NCBI GenBank assembly: GCA_032353305.1
Contig: JAUCNG010417577.1
Coordinates: forward strand, 1-10,163
Reading direction: 5' to 3'
DNA: 10,163 bases
DNA from: Cephalothrix spiralis
Lineage: Eukaryota; Nemertea; Palaeonemertea; Archinemertea; Cephalotrichidae
Shown here: piece by piece, positions 1 to 6,933 of the stretch
How positions within the stretch are numbered: position 1 is the stretch's first letter
How the letters are laid out: each line of letters starts with the position of its first letter
Program-made: the position numbers and the translations under genes
The notes under the pieces: model-generated
Database searches by the model: none
Told to the model about the DNA's origin: nothing
The model's input: only the letters and a program-made list of their open reading frames with translations

Positions 1-131
1 CTAGTCATAGATACTACTCGAAGTCGAGGGATAAAATATGAGTGTGAGAACGGGGGATAAATGATAGATATTTGTTTGCAGGGAACCTAAAGAATGATCA
101 CCCGAGCCTTCTTCATCTTCTTCTATATACG
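1..131. other. Unassigned non-coding sequence
   Basis: I see no gene, RNA or clear repeat here. The motif GGGATAAA occurs twice (about 28-35 and 54-61), which is too little to call a tandem repeat. Confidence 0.4.
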
Positions 132-470
132 CAGTGGCGTAACGATAGGGAGAAGCTTTATAGCAATTCCTAAGGGCCCCCGAGCTCCAATGAAATTGAA
201 ATGTATATTATTTGCAGTCTCAATAGCAGACATAGCAACGTTTCTAAACCTTAAATTTCAAAAAAATCCCATTCGGCTCGATAACAACGAAGCTGGGCTC
301 ATTTACTTGACCCTTGCTCGTATCTAATGTTTTAAAAGTTCCTCACAAGATGGAAATTTCTATAGAATTTAAAATTCTATGAGCCCACATTCGCTTGGCT
401 CAGTCTCGAAGCGCCCTAAACCTTAAAGATTCAAAATTTTCTCGCCTCGCTTCACTCGGCTTGTTATAAA
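132..470 (+). repeat. Decayed transposon-like repeat, left end CAGTGGCGTAAC
   Basis: The segment begins with CAGTGGCGTAAC at 132. After a gap it contains the GGGCCCCCGAGCTC block (about 173-186). It then has two related stretches, each starting TAAACCTTAAA (about 244 and 416), leading into CGGCTCG-type and CGCCTCGCTTCACTCGGC sequence (443-460). From general knowledge, CAGTGGCGTAAC followed by a GC-rich GGGCCCC block resembles the ends of short non-autonomous hAT-type elements in many animal genomes; this is recalled, not searched. I find no matching right end (GTTACGCCACTG) in the window, so this copy is truncated or too decayed. The 77-residue frame at 94-327 lies across this repeat and is not a credible gene. 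Confidence 0.4.
362..380. repeat. Short perfect inverted repeat
   Basis: Nine-base arms (362-370, ATAGAATTT, and 372-380, AAATTCTAT) flank one A. It sits inside the decayed repeat that starts at 132 and may be a remnant of that element's internal palindrome. Confidence 0.5.
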
Positions 471-1127
471 GTTAATTATTCTTGTTTGTATAATAGAAGG
501 CGCGGAAAAAAATCGTAGTTTTTTATAAATATGAATATAAAAGCTATCTTTTGCCACTAAGACTCTATCCACAAGGCAAACTTCTGCATAGATTATACAA
601 CCTCTCGAACCTTGCCTATGTTCATTTCATGTTAGAAAAATGATTCTTTACAGATGATTTGGATACCAATTATGCCAGGGTATTATGATATATGATATAT
701 TGCGCTGGGAACGAGGATGTCCAGTGATCACACTTATCCAAATGTATGACGTCATTAAACTGTTGTACATTTTATTGGGACACACTGTATATGGTAACAA
801 TAATCACATCAGATTATTTCTATTAATTCTCCAAAGAATATTGAACGGTTACTTTTAAGTGCAGTTTGCTGTCATGGTAGAATAGGAGAATGCTGAAGCC
901 CACCGGAATTTCTATCTGTATAAATCAATAGTAATTGTGGTGATTTTTTTGTAGTTTACCCTACATAAGGGAAGAGAGAGAAATTAGTAAAATAAATGTA
1001 TGTTCAGAGCTGTTCAGATACCAATTATCTGTATGAAATAATATTTAACAGGTTCTCTTTCAATTTACTTTTTCATGTACAATAAAGTATAGTTGAATTA
1101 TTTAATCATTTTGTTGTGTAACTAACT
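471..1127. other. Gene-free stretch
   Basis: No reading frame, RNA gene or clear repeat is visible. The only notable short site is the palindrome ATGACGTCAT at 746-755, a perfect match to the ATF/CREB consensus, with no promoter context around it. Confidence 0.5.
746..755. promoter_or_regulatory. Perfect CRE-like palindrome ATGACGTCAT
   Basis: The 10-base palindrome contains the full TGACGTCA core (747-754) bound by ATF/CREB-type bZIP proteins in animals. No gene start is visible nearby, so function is unproven and chance occurrence is possible. Confidence 0.2.
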
Positions 1128-1391
1128 GCATGATTTCCTCGATTTCACTGACCATTTCAGACATTTTTCTGACCGAGCGAAATATTATTTCTCAAATATT
1201 TCTCCTGATTTCCCACCATATTATGACCAACCACAACCCCCTTTTTTTTAAATTTCAAAATTTCCTGACTTTTTCCTGAAATCCCTGACCATTTCAAAAA
1301 CTAATTCTCTGGAATATTTTCCCCCGACTATGCATCAAAATTTGAAAATTCCATGACTTTTTTAACGAAATTTTTTTTCAGGCAACATTTT
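1128..1391 (+). repeat. Decayed fragment of the CCCTGACTTTT repeat family
   Basis: The stretch repeats phrases seen in the better copies at 5282 and 6738: TTTCCTGACTTTTTCCTGAA, ATCCCTGACCATTTC, GAATATTTTCCCCCGAC and CATCAAAATTTGAAAATTCC, in the same order and orientation. Neither terminal inverted repeat is recognisable. It is an internal fragment or a badly decayed copy. Confidence 0.55.
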
Positions 1392-1601
1392 GTAAATGTC
1401 TGAAAAGAGTTTTAACTACCGACCTAATTTTTGCAATTTTGCTACTGAATGCTGCTTAAAAGCTACTATAAGTAATAAAACTTGGTTTGAAATTAAAAAA
1501 TACACGATTAAAAGCATAAAAATGAAGAAGGAAAAAAATTGCCACCAAACAATGGAACAAAGTTGTTTTTCGCCAAAACAATTACCCACCCAATCATAGG
1601 T
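1392..1601. other. Unassigned segment between repeat fragments
   Basis: The segment separates two fragments of the CCCTGACTTTT family. Open frames of 67 residues (plus strand, 1396-1599) and 63 residues (minus strand, 1416-1607) overlap it, but their composition (lysine, phenylalanine and asparagine rich) is what AT-rich non-coding DNA gives by chance. It could be interior sequence of a longer element. Confidence 0.3.
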
Positions 1602-1787
1602 ATGCAAAATTTTTCCATGAACCTCTGTTCCCCAACCCTCCTGTGATTTACAAAAAAATTTGAAAATTCAGAGACTTTTTATCCAAAACATTTCCCAGAC
1701 TTTTCTCTCATTTTCCTGTTTTCAGCCTTTTTTCTATTTTCCTTACTTTTCCTAATTTGCCAATTTTCTTCCAGGTCTGTGCACTGT
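1602..1787 (+). repeat. Decayed fragment of the CCCTGACTTTT repeat family
   Basis: Phrases such as AAATTTTTCCATGA, AAATTTGAAAATTC, CCCAGACTTTTCTC, ATTTTCCTGTTTTCAG and TTTTCTTCCAGGTCTG follow the right half of the copies at 5282-5493 and 6738-6933. The expected end (GTGGTCACCCTG) is not intact; CCAGGTCTGTGCACTG at about 1772-1787 sits where it would be. Confidence 0.45.
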
Positions 1788-2014
1788 TTTTAACCTAGAT
1801 TATTTATGTTGTACTCAAATGCGGACATATTAGTTCTAAAAAGCTGATATCTCATATTTTGTCTGATAATGCATTACAATTTTTATGAACTAGATTCAGG
1901 ACAAAATATTAGAGTAGACTCTCTTTTTGCGTTGACGTTTCAAGGAAATATTTACTACATAAAGGAAAAAGAGTTTGGAAAAATGGATTTGGTAATCACC
2001 CACTCCCTTAATTT

Positions 2015-2258
2015 GGCAACTTTTACAAATTTTGACACCACGTTCGGATTTTTTTCGACAACTATTGCCCACAAACCCTATTTTTACCTTTTTGCAACCT
2101 AAAACTTTTTCAAAATTCCCTGACTTTTCCCTGACCATTTCAAAAAATTTCCCTGACCAACCGACAAACAATTTGTTTGAAAATGTCTGTCGCAACAAAA
2201 CACGAAGGAAAACATTCGAAACAGCCGAGAAAAAATTTGCAAAGGTTTGAAAAAACTG
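2015..2258 (+). repeat. Decayed fragment of the CCCTGACTTTT repeat family
   Basis: AAAATTCCCTGACTTTTCCC, CTGACCATTTC, CCCTGACCAACCGACAAACA and AAAATGTCTGTC match, in order, the left half of the copies at 5282 and 6738 (CCTGACCAAGCGACAAATAA, AAAATGTCTTTC). Reading frames that cross it on both strands (1869-2102, 1896-2261, 2032-2250) read through repeat sequence and should not be called genes. Confidence 0.55.
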
Positions 2259-2280
2259 CATTTTGACATTTTTTATATAC

Positions 2281-2429
2281 CCACCAATACCCTTTATTTA
2301 GCAACATTTTTCCATGAGACCATCTGACAAATTGCCAAACTTTTCCAGGTTTTTAGCATTTTTGACAGATTCTGACTTTTTTGCCTTCCTTTTGGATTCC
2401 ATAACTTTTCCAGGTGGTTCGCCACCCTG
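2281..2429 (+). repeat. Right end of a CAGGGTG-family repeat
   Basis: This stretch contains TTTTTCCATGAGACC, TTTTCCAGGTTTTTAGC and CATAACTTTTCCAGG. It ends in AGGTGGTTCGCCACCCTG (2412-2429), whose last bases are the reverse complement of the CAGGGTGGCCAC left end seen at 6738. The final GGTGGTTCGCCACC is itself a near-palindrome. The matching left end was not found upstream, so 1128-2429 may be one long decayed element or several nested short ones. Confidence 0.55.
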
Positions 2430-2601
2430 CTTATTACATGCCATGATGTAGTTTGATTCTCATCAAAATGGGGGTGGGGTGATATTTTATAATTCATGGC
2501 TTTATTGCATGGAAAGCGTTGTCAAATATTACTAGTACAAGAAAAGATGAATGATAAATAAGACTAAAATCTCCATCCATCATTTAAGAACAGCTATGTC
2601 A

Positions 2602-2651
2602 GGCCGAAAGGCCAGATGGTTTCATTCATAAGGTTATAATTTATGAATGAA
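2602..2651. repeat. Two adjacent hairpins
   Basis: The first has GGCC arms with a GAAA loop (2602-2613). The second has perfect 11-base arms (2621-2631 and 2641-2651) around a 9-base AT-rich loop. Their closeness suggests a foldback repeat remnant. A hammerhead ribozyme was considered and does not fit. Confidence 0.4.
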
Positions 2652-2926
2652 TGAAGCTAACACGAACTGAATACGAGACGGTAGTCAAAATTAGGTAAGA
2701 TAATTGAATTTCGTCAAAGTGTTCTCTCTGAATACAGAAAAACAAACTCAACCGTTTTAGGCCTATCTGAAGGAGATAGTTTAAACAACAAATAAAAGTA
2801 ACCTCTAAAAAGTAGTAGACCAATAATAAATAGCCAAAATGGGTCAAGGTAAAGCAAAGAGCGACAAATATAGAATAAATCAGGCAGGAAACAGATTCTC
2901 AAAAATCAACATTGTTCAACAGGTTG

Positions 2927-2955
2927 TGACGTCATTATTTTCAAAATGGCCGCCA
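2927..2955. promoter_or_regulatory. CRE palindrome next to a YY1-like site
   Basis: TGACGTCA (2927-2934) is a full ATF/CREB core. AAAATGGCCGCC nine bases on resembles the AANATGGC core of YY1 sites. No transcription start or exon is visible beside it. Combinations like this also occur inside dispersed repeats, so a promoter role is only a possibility. Confidence 0.15.
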
Positions 2956-3145
2956 ATATTCTAAATGTAAACCTTTTTGTGTCCTTCACCTTCAAAATAG
3001 AGATTAGGATTCCGATTCTACATTTGAACCAAATTACCCTAGAAACGGTTTCAATGATTTGGCACACCCAAGGGCCGATTTTTCTTACATATTCTTGATA
3101 TAACCTACCTGTCTAAATTGTGAATATCATTTACAAACGTTTCTG

Positions 3146-3154
3146 TCAAGGTCA
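3146..3154 (+). promoter_or_regulatory. Nuclear-receptor extended half-site TCAAGGTCA
   Basis: It matches the TCAAGGTCA monomer site bound by NR5A (SF-1/FTZ-F1) and ERR-type receptors in animals. Identical 9-mers occur at 3701-3709 and 3944-3952. Confidence 0.2.
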
Positions 3155-3273
3155 CCTGATGATGATGTGACACAAAAAAAAATCCAGTTTGGGTATACGA
3201 AATATGTATTATGTGGAAAACAATTTCCAATGGTCATCCTTATGAGTCTTATGACGTTATTCCGATGGCGGTA

Positions 3274-3609
3274 CCTTGGTTTTCTTTGACTACATCATTG
3301 CTGCTGATGAGCCAGAATTAATTTCATTCAGAAAAATTTACCTTGCATGAGATCCGAACTAGCGATCCTGAGATGTCAAAGCACGAATGCCTTAACAACT
3401 CGGCCATCTCAGAGCTGTAGCTTTAAACGCGGAAGAGCGCGGATGTCTTTCAAGGACGACAATAACTGTCGTCGCCTGAAAACTTCTGTGCTCTTTTCAA
3501 AATGACAATGGCCCTTTAAATTCCAAAGAACGATGCTTAGCGCAGCATAGAAAGCAGGGTCATTTAATTTAAAATGCCAATCTTAGGGCTCTGCGTAGGA
3601 GGATGTACT
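3274..3609 (-). repeat. Composite tRNA-related repeat, copy 1
   Basis: Read on the minus strand, 3413-3340 resembles a decayed tRNA-Leu/Ser. It has a near-perfect A box, TGGCCGAGTTGTTAAGG (3406-3390), and a B-box-like GTTCGGATCTC (3359-3349). The arms do not fold properly, so it is a tRNA-derived SINE or pseudogene rather than a working tRNA. Downstream on the minus strand is a tail ending at 3274. Three blocks recur in the same order in the copy at 4266-4733: a 22-base identical block (3274-3295), the A-box block (3374-3418), and a block ending CTGCGTAGGAG (3552-3609). The third block lies 5' of the tRNA-like part on the minus strand, which is unusual for a simple SINE. GACGACA and TGTCGTC (3455-3461 and 3467-3473) form a perfect 7-base hairpin inside it. 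Confidence 0.6.
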
Positions 3610-3693
3610 GAAACTCTCGGGATGATTTAGCAATGCTAATAGCTGTCCTTCAAAGTATGCAAACAAAGTAAAGCTGTATCATGATCGATGTGA

Positions 3694-3709
3694 AGGTCAT
3701 TCAAGGTCA
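3694..3709 (+). promoter_or_regulatory. AGGTCA direct repeat with 4-base spacer (DR4)
   Basis: AGGTCA (3694-3699), TTCA, AGGTCA (3704-3709) is a DR4 arrangement. In animals DR4 sites are bound by RXR heterodimers such as thyroid-hormone-receptor or LXR-type partners. The second half is also a TCAAGGTCA extended half-site (3701-3709). Function is inferred from the motif only. Confidence 0.25.
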
Positions 3710-3943
3710 CAGAGATACCATTAAAATGCTACAGTCATATTCGTCAACCACTAAACCGCTAAACATCATTTATCGCTGTGCATAAATAAATAAATACCGA
3801 GTGTCATCGAAATAAACCTAATTAAGATTTCAACAGTCTAAATAGATAGGGATAAATACCAACACTTGATTAGAGTATATATATGGTGGTAATAATCAAT
3901 GGTTTGCATATTATCAAATTGGCACGCTACATCTGATCACATC

Positions 3944-3952
3944 TCAAGGTCA
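3944..3952 (+). promoter_or_regulatory. Nuclear-receptor extended half-site TCAAGGTCA
   Basis: This is the third identical 9-mer within about 800 bases. Its flanks differ from those of the other two, which argues against all three being copies of one repeat. Confidence 0.2.
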
Positions 3953-4580
3953 TTTAATCAAAGATCCTCACATTCTTATTACATTATATATTTATAGGGG
4001 TCTTGACTTGAAATTAGCAATATTCGACGAGAAGCAAGTGATAGACCAACTCTGAATATTGCAGTCACACAATTTGCAAAGTGAGTTGGGAATCATATAC
4101 ACTATAACTATACATATCTTATCAGGGCCATTTTATTCTATCTTCTAAACACCAGTAGGCCTTAAATGTGCCGTAAGCCTAAAATATCATGGAAAAATTG
4201 AGCACTCTGTTCACGAACCATTTTGTCCCCAGGGGCAGTTTCGATTTATTTTAATCTCTACCTACCCTTGGTTTTCTTTGACTACATTCTTGTTAAAGCA
4301 CGAACCTTGACCACTCGGCCACCGCAGCTGTTCGGTCAATGGAAATAATTGATTCATTTGAATGGCGGTGCTCAAAACCGGCTATAGGCGTCGCTTCCGA
4401 CTAAAAGAAGTCAAAACACACATAAATAGTTTCAAATGCCGTCGTAGACTTTTGATTCGGTTTATTTTGCTCTAAAATTATGCGGCTTATTATGTCGTCA
4501 AAATCGTGTTGTAAACTTCAGACACACTTGTAGTGAACGAGTCACCAATGGTAAAAGACAAATATGAGATAGTGAAATTC

Positions 4581-4655
4581 CCTACGTCACGATACGATAC
4601 TGCTCAACGATTGGCCAATCAAAAAGTTTGATTTTGAGCAGAACGTCAGCGTAGG
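4581..4655. repeat. Foldback segment with CCTACG/CGTAGG ends
   Basis: CCTACG (4581-4586) and CGTAGG (4650-4655) are inverted. Inside them CTGCTCAA (4600-4607) and TTGAGCAG (4634-4641) form a perfect 8-base pair. The loop holds the perfect 12-base palindrome GATTGGCCAATC (4609-4620), which contains a CCAAT box on each strand. It may be a small foldback element or part of the composite repeat around it. Confidence 0.45.
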
Positions 4656-4669
4656 ATCTAGCAACTGAA

Positions 4670-4718
4670 GCAGTGCCAATTAATTTAGAAGGCGAAACTT
4701 AAAATTAATGAGCACTGC
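4670..4718. repeat. Inverted repeat, 17-base arms
   Basis: GCAGTGCCAATTAATTT (4670-4686) pairs with AAATTAATGAGCACTGC (4702-4718) at 15 of 17 positions around a 15-base loop. It lies in the block shared with copy 1 at 3552-3609, where pairing is weaker. Confidence 0.5.
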
Positions 4719-4733
4719 GTAGGAGTATGTTCT

Positions 4734-5281
4734 CGTATATATGTGAACCTCATGATAAATTATCAAACTAAATGATTTACCCATGATGCCCTAGATATAT
4801 TGGGTCGTATATCTCATCTCGAATGGGATACATGATTATTTGAGGACCATATTTTCTTATAAAGCATCCCAATTTTATAAGGTTCACATGGGAAAGTTGG
4901 ATTTTAAACCAAACTTTCATTATAATTTAGCCTTGGGTCTTACCGTTAAAGATCGTTAAAGCATGTTTTTCTATAACTTGAATTCAATTCAATAGCCGTT
5001 ATTATATCATTAAAAGATCTTAAAAACCTTATGAATACTAATTTGATAATGAACATATTCATCGATTTGATCATCGGCCAAAAATATCATCTCACCCTTT
5101 ATATCAAACTGAAGGTTATATTTATCAAATAACAGTCGTATTTAATAAGAGTATTTAACAATTTCATAAAATGATTTATATGCAGACAGAAAAGGAGGTG
5201 CTGGGTCAACTAAGAACATTATATATTTAACTTGGGCTCTGCTTGGGCCCATTTTAATTTCTGTGTTTCTTATTAATTTTA
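4734..5281. other. Gene-free stretch
   Basis: No gene or RNA is visible. ATGTGAACCT (4741-4750) and AGGTTCACAT (4880-4889) form a perfect 10-base inverted pair about 130 bases apart. A 70-residue minus-strand frame (5142-5354) runs into the repeat that starts at 5282 and is not credible. Confidence 0.45.
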
Positions 5282-5493
5282 CAGGGTGACCACTTTTTTT
5301 TACTTTAAAGACTTTTCCCTGAAATCCCTGACCAAGCGACAAATAATTTTCCATGAAATTGTCATTGCGCCATATATTTTGTCATAAAAACATATTTCCC
5401 GACAAATTATTTATCTAGAATATTTTTTTCTAAATTTCATCAATATTTGAAAATTCCAAAATTTCCCTGTTTTCCAGGCTGGTGGTAACCCCA
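5282..5493 (+). mobile_element. CAGGGTG-ended MITE-like element, 212 bases
   Basis: It begins CAGGGTGACCAC and ends GTGGTAACCCCA, which is the expected inverted end (GTGGTCACCCTG) with three changes. The interior shares, in order with the copy at 6738, GACAAATAATTT, a second GACAAAT-type block, GAATATTT, TTTGAAAATTCC and CCCTGTTTTCCAG. TTTTA lies directly before it (5277-5281) and after it (5494-5498), a possible short target-site duplication, but weak in AT-rich DNA. It has no coding capacity, so it would be a non-autonomous DNA transposon, perhaps hAT-like from its CAGGG end. The superfamily is uncertain. Confidence 0.6.
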
Positions 5494-5688
5494 TTTTATA
5501 GAAAAACATTAAAGATAATAAAGGGGCCTACAGAAGGGATACTGGGTTATTTAAATGTCTTCATGTCAATTTTATTCATAGGGCAGCTGAGGGCAGCAGA
5601 ACTTTTTTTGTCTAATAATAAAATTACCAAATAGTTTTCACCCCTTCTCACAGAGCAGAATTGATTTGTTATTAATTTTATATATTTC
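5494..5688. other. Spacer with a 10-base tandem duplication
   Basis: GGGCAGCTGA (5581-5590) is followed by GGGCAGCAGA (5591-5600), differing at one base. Nothing else stands out. Confidence 0.4.
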
Positions 5689-6077
5689 AGGCCTCAAAGT
5701 CATTTTAGGAGTTTAGGAGAAAAAAATTTAATTTTAGGAGATTTTTTAGCAATATTTTATGAGATCTTCTAGCAATTTATGAGAATTCATAATGATATTA
5801 GTTGATTTTCTAATAACTTTCCTTCACTACAAACAAAATAATTCAATAAATTAATATATAATCTGTGCATAAAATTAATTAAGATACTCTAACCAATAAC
5901 CATACAAAGTTTTTCATTAAAGTGGCTCTCGCCTCTGCACAAATAAACCTAAAATGATAAAATCTTATGCCGAGGGAAGCGAGGCGATAAGTTTGTTGAC
6001 ACTTTTTACACCATTATAGGATTTTAGGAGAAATGTTTTAGGATATCCTAAAATTTTATGAGAACTATGAGAGGCCT
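5689..6077. mobile_element. 389-base element with AGGCCTC/GAGGCCT ends
   Basis: The unit begins AGGCCTC (5689-5695) and ends with its reverse complement GAGGCCT (6071-6077). Directly outside, TATATTTC (5681-5688) and TATATTTT (6078-6085) agree at 7 of 8 bases, consistent with an 8-base target-site duplication. Inside, TTTTAGGAG-type motifs are repeated near the left end (5703, 5712, 5732) and again at 6022, followed on each side by an ATTTTATGAGA phrase. A perfect 18-base palindrome, TTTTAGGATATCCTAAAA, lies at 6036-6053. The middle contains GCCGAGGGAAGCGAGGCG (5969-5986). There is no coding capacity. It is probably a non-autonomous DNA transposon whose family I do not recognise. Confidence 0.55.
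6036..6053. repeat. Perfect 18-base palindrome
   Basis: TTTTAGGATATCCTAAAA reads identically on both strands. It lies 24 bases inside the right end of the 389-base element and reuses that element's TTTTAGGA motif in inverted form. Confidence 0.75.
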
Positions 6078-6085
6078 TATATTTT

Positions 6086-6700
6086 ATAAATACATATAGT
6101 ATTATACAATACAACTGCTAATTTTAGTATATCCAGTTAGCCGTAATAGGGCAAGGATTTCAGTCTGTAGGTAACCATCAGTTGCTTAAATAGGGACTGT
6201 GATCACTAGTCTATCGTGATAAAAATGGCTAATTAGAACATTTGGATTGAATATTTTGCTAAACCCATTTTTCGGCACCATTGATTATGTACACGGTTCG
6301 ACGCATTTCATTTATATTGTTATGAAAACAAAATTATTTCGATGTATACGGGCTTTAAGTCTCATCTTGAATCATATCAGATTATATATAAAATTGTAAT
6401 ATACGATTGTTCTAGATTTTATCCAGCATTTGGGGCATGTTGTCTTTTATCAAAAAGGATAGCTACTGCAATGTACATCAACTAGTAGATTTGGGATTGT
6501 TTAATTCCCAGGAGTCTACTTTTAGCAATAGATAATAATGAGCTAAAATCATTCCAGTACAGGTTCTGGTATTAATCTATCAACCCTGAAATAATGTTAC
6601 TTCAAAAAAGGATAACAAAACAGAAAAAAGTGCTCAGCTATGACATAGCAATACTAATGTCTAAAAGAGAAATGTGTATTTCACAACAAATAATTTGTGT
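6086..6700. other. Gene-free stretch
   Basis: No gene, RNA gene or clear repeat is visible. Base composition is AT-rich throughout, and short hairpin-forming bits (for example ATCAC and GTGAT near 6200-6220) are at chance level. Confidence 0.5.
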
Positions 6701-6737
6701 TGAACAATTTCCCAGGAAGATTTTTCCATGACTTTTC
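6701..6737 (+). repeat. Fragment abutting a CAGGGTG element
   Basis: TTTCCCAGGAAG and TTTTTCCATGACTTTTC resemble the interior and right side of the CAGGGTG family, so the element at 6738 appears to adjoin or be nested in an older relative. Confidence 0.4.
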
Positions 6738-6933
6738 CAGGGTGGCCACTTTTTCACAATTTGACCAAATGACAAATAATTTCTAAGAAAATGTCTTTCA
6801 AGACAAATAATTTATCCTCAGTAATATTTCCCCCTGACATTCATCATTCATCAAAATTTAAAAATTCCCTGCCTTTCTTAACCAAACTTTTTCCCCTGAC
6901 TTTTCCCTATTTTCCAGTTGAGTAGTCACCCTG
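6738..6933 (+). mobile_element. CAGGGTG-ended MITE-like element, 196 bases
   Basis: It begins CAGGGTGGCCAC (6738-6749) and ends GTAGTCACCCTG (6922-6933), an imperfect inverted pair. The interior has two GACAAATAATTT blocks around AAAATGTCTTTCAA, then TAATATTTCCCCCTGAC, CATCAAAATTTAAAAATTCC and CCCCTGACTTTTCCCT. This order is shared with 5282-5493 and partly with the fragments at 1128-2429. I see no matching target-site duplication; both flanks are family-like sequence. It is non-coding and therefore non-autonomous. Confidence 0.6.

Larger units (their letters stand above)
2430..3273. other. Gene-free stretch with small hairpins
   Basis: No convincing gene is visible. Minus-strand frames of 68 and 62 residues (2641-2902) overlap in different frames and look like chance. 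Small structures are GGCC-GAAA-GGCC (2602-2613) and an 11-base inverted repeat, TTCATTCATAA (2621-2631) with TTATGAATGAA (2641-2651). A TGACGTCA palindrome lies at 2927-2934, close to AAAATGGCCGCC (2944-2955). Confidence 0.45.
3610..4265. other. Gene-free spacer between two composite repeats
   Basis: No gene or RNA is visible. It holds the AGGTCA direct repeat at 3694-3709 and a TCAAGGTCA at 3944-3952. The rest is AT-rich and unremarkable. Confidence 0.45.
4266..4733 (-). repeat. Composite tRNA-related repeat, copy 2
   Basis: On the minus strand the perfect tRNA-Leu/Ser A box TGGCCGAGTGGTCAAGG lies at 4321-4305. The 22-base block 4266-4287 is identical to 3274-3295. TGTTAAAGCACGAA (4291-4304) matches copy 1 at 13 of 14 positions. 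About 75 bases present in copy 1, including the B box and the CATCAGCAG segment, are missing between these blocks. The third block (4668-4733, containing CTGCGTAGGAG) aligns with 3552-3609, but the spacing from the A box is about 200 bases longer than in copy 1, so this copy carries extra sequence. Without a B box it could not be a standard polymerase III template. Confidence 0.55.

Noticed and set aside
94-327. 77-residue plus-strand frame
   Set aside because: It crosses the decayed repeat starting at 132, has no domain, and has no splice or translation context.
1869-2261. Overlapping frames of 77, 121 and 72 residues on both strands
   Set aside because: They largely translate CCCTGACTTTT repeat sequence. 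The 121-residue minus frame is rich in F, K and S from poly-pyrimidine/poly-purine runs and shows no family match.
2585-2625. Hammerhead ribozyme suggested by GGCC-GAAA-GGCC
   Set aside because: The conserved CTGATGA before the stem and GAAA after it are both missing on either strand.
2641-2902. Two overlapping minus-strand frames, hydrophobic and membrane-like
   Set aside because: They overlap in different frames, and the hydrophobicity follows from the T-rich strand. No supporting signals are present.
3300-3340. Hammerhead-like CTGATGAG in the tail of repeat copy 1
   Set aside because: No stem II of usable length and no correctly placed GAAA plus cleavage stem follow. The segment is part of the SINE-like tail.
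3340-3413. Functional tRNA gene on the minus strand
   Set aside because: The A box is good, but the acceptor and T-arm pairing fail and there is a related deleted copy, so it is a tRNA-derived repeat.
5277-5498. TTTTA direct repeat as a firm target-site duplication of the element at 5282
   Set aside because: Five A/T bases in AT-rich sequence are easily a coincidence, and extending to 8 bases does not match. Kept only as a possibility.
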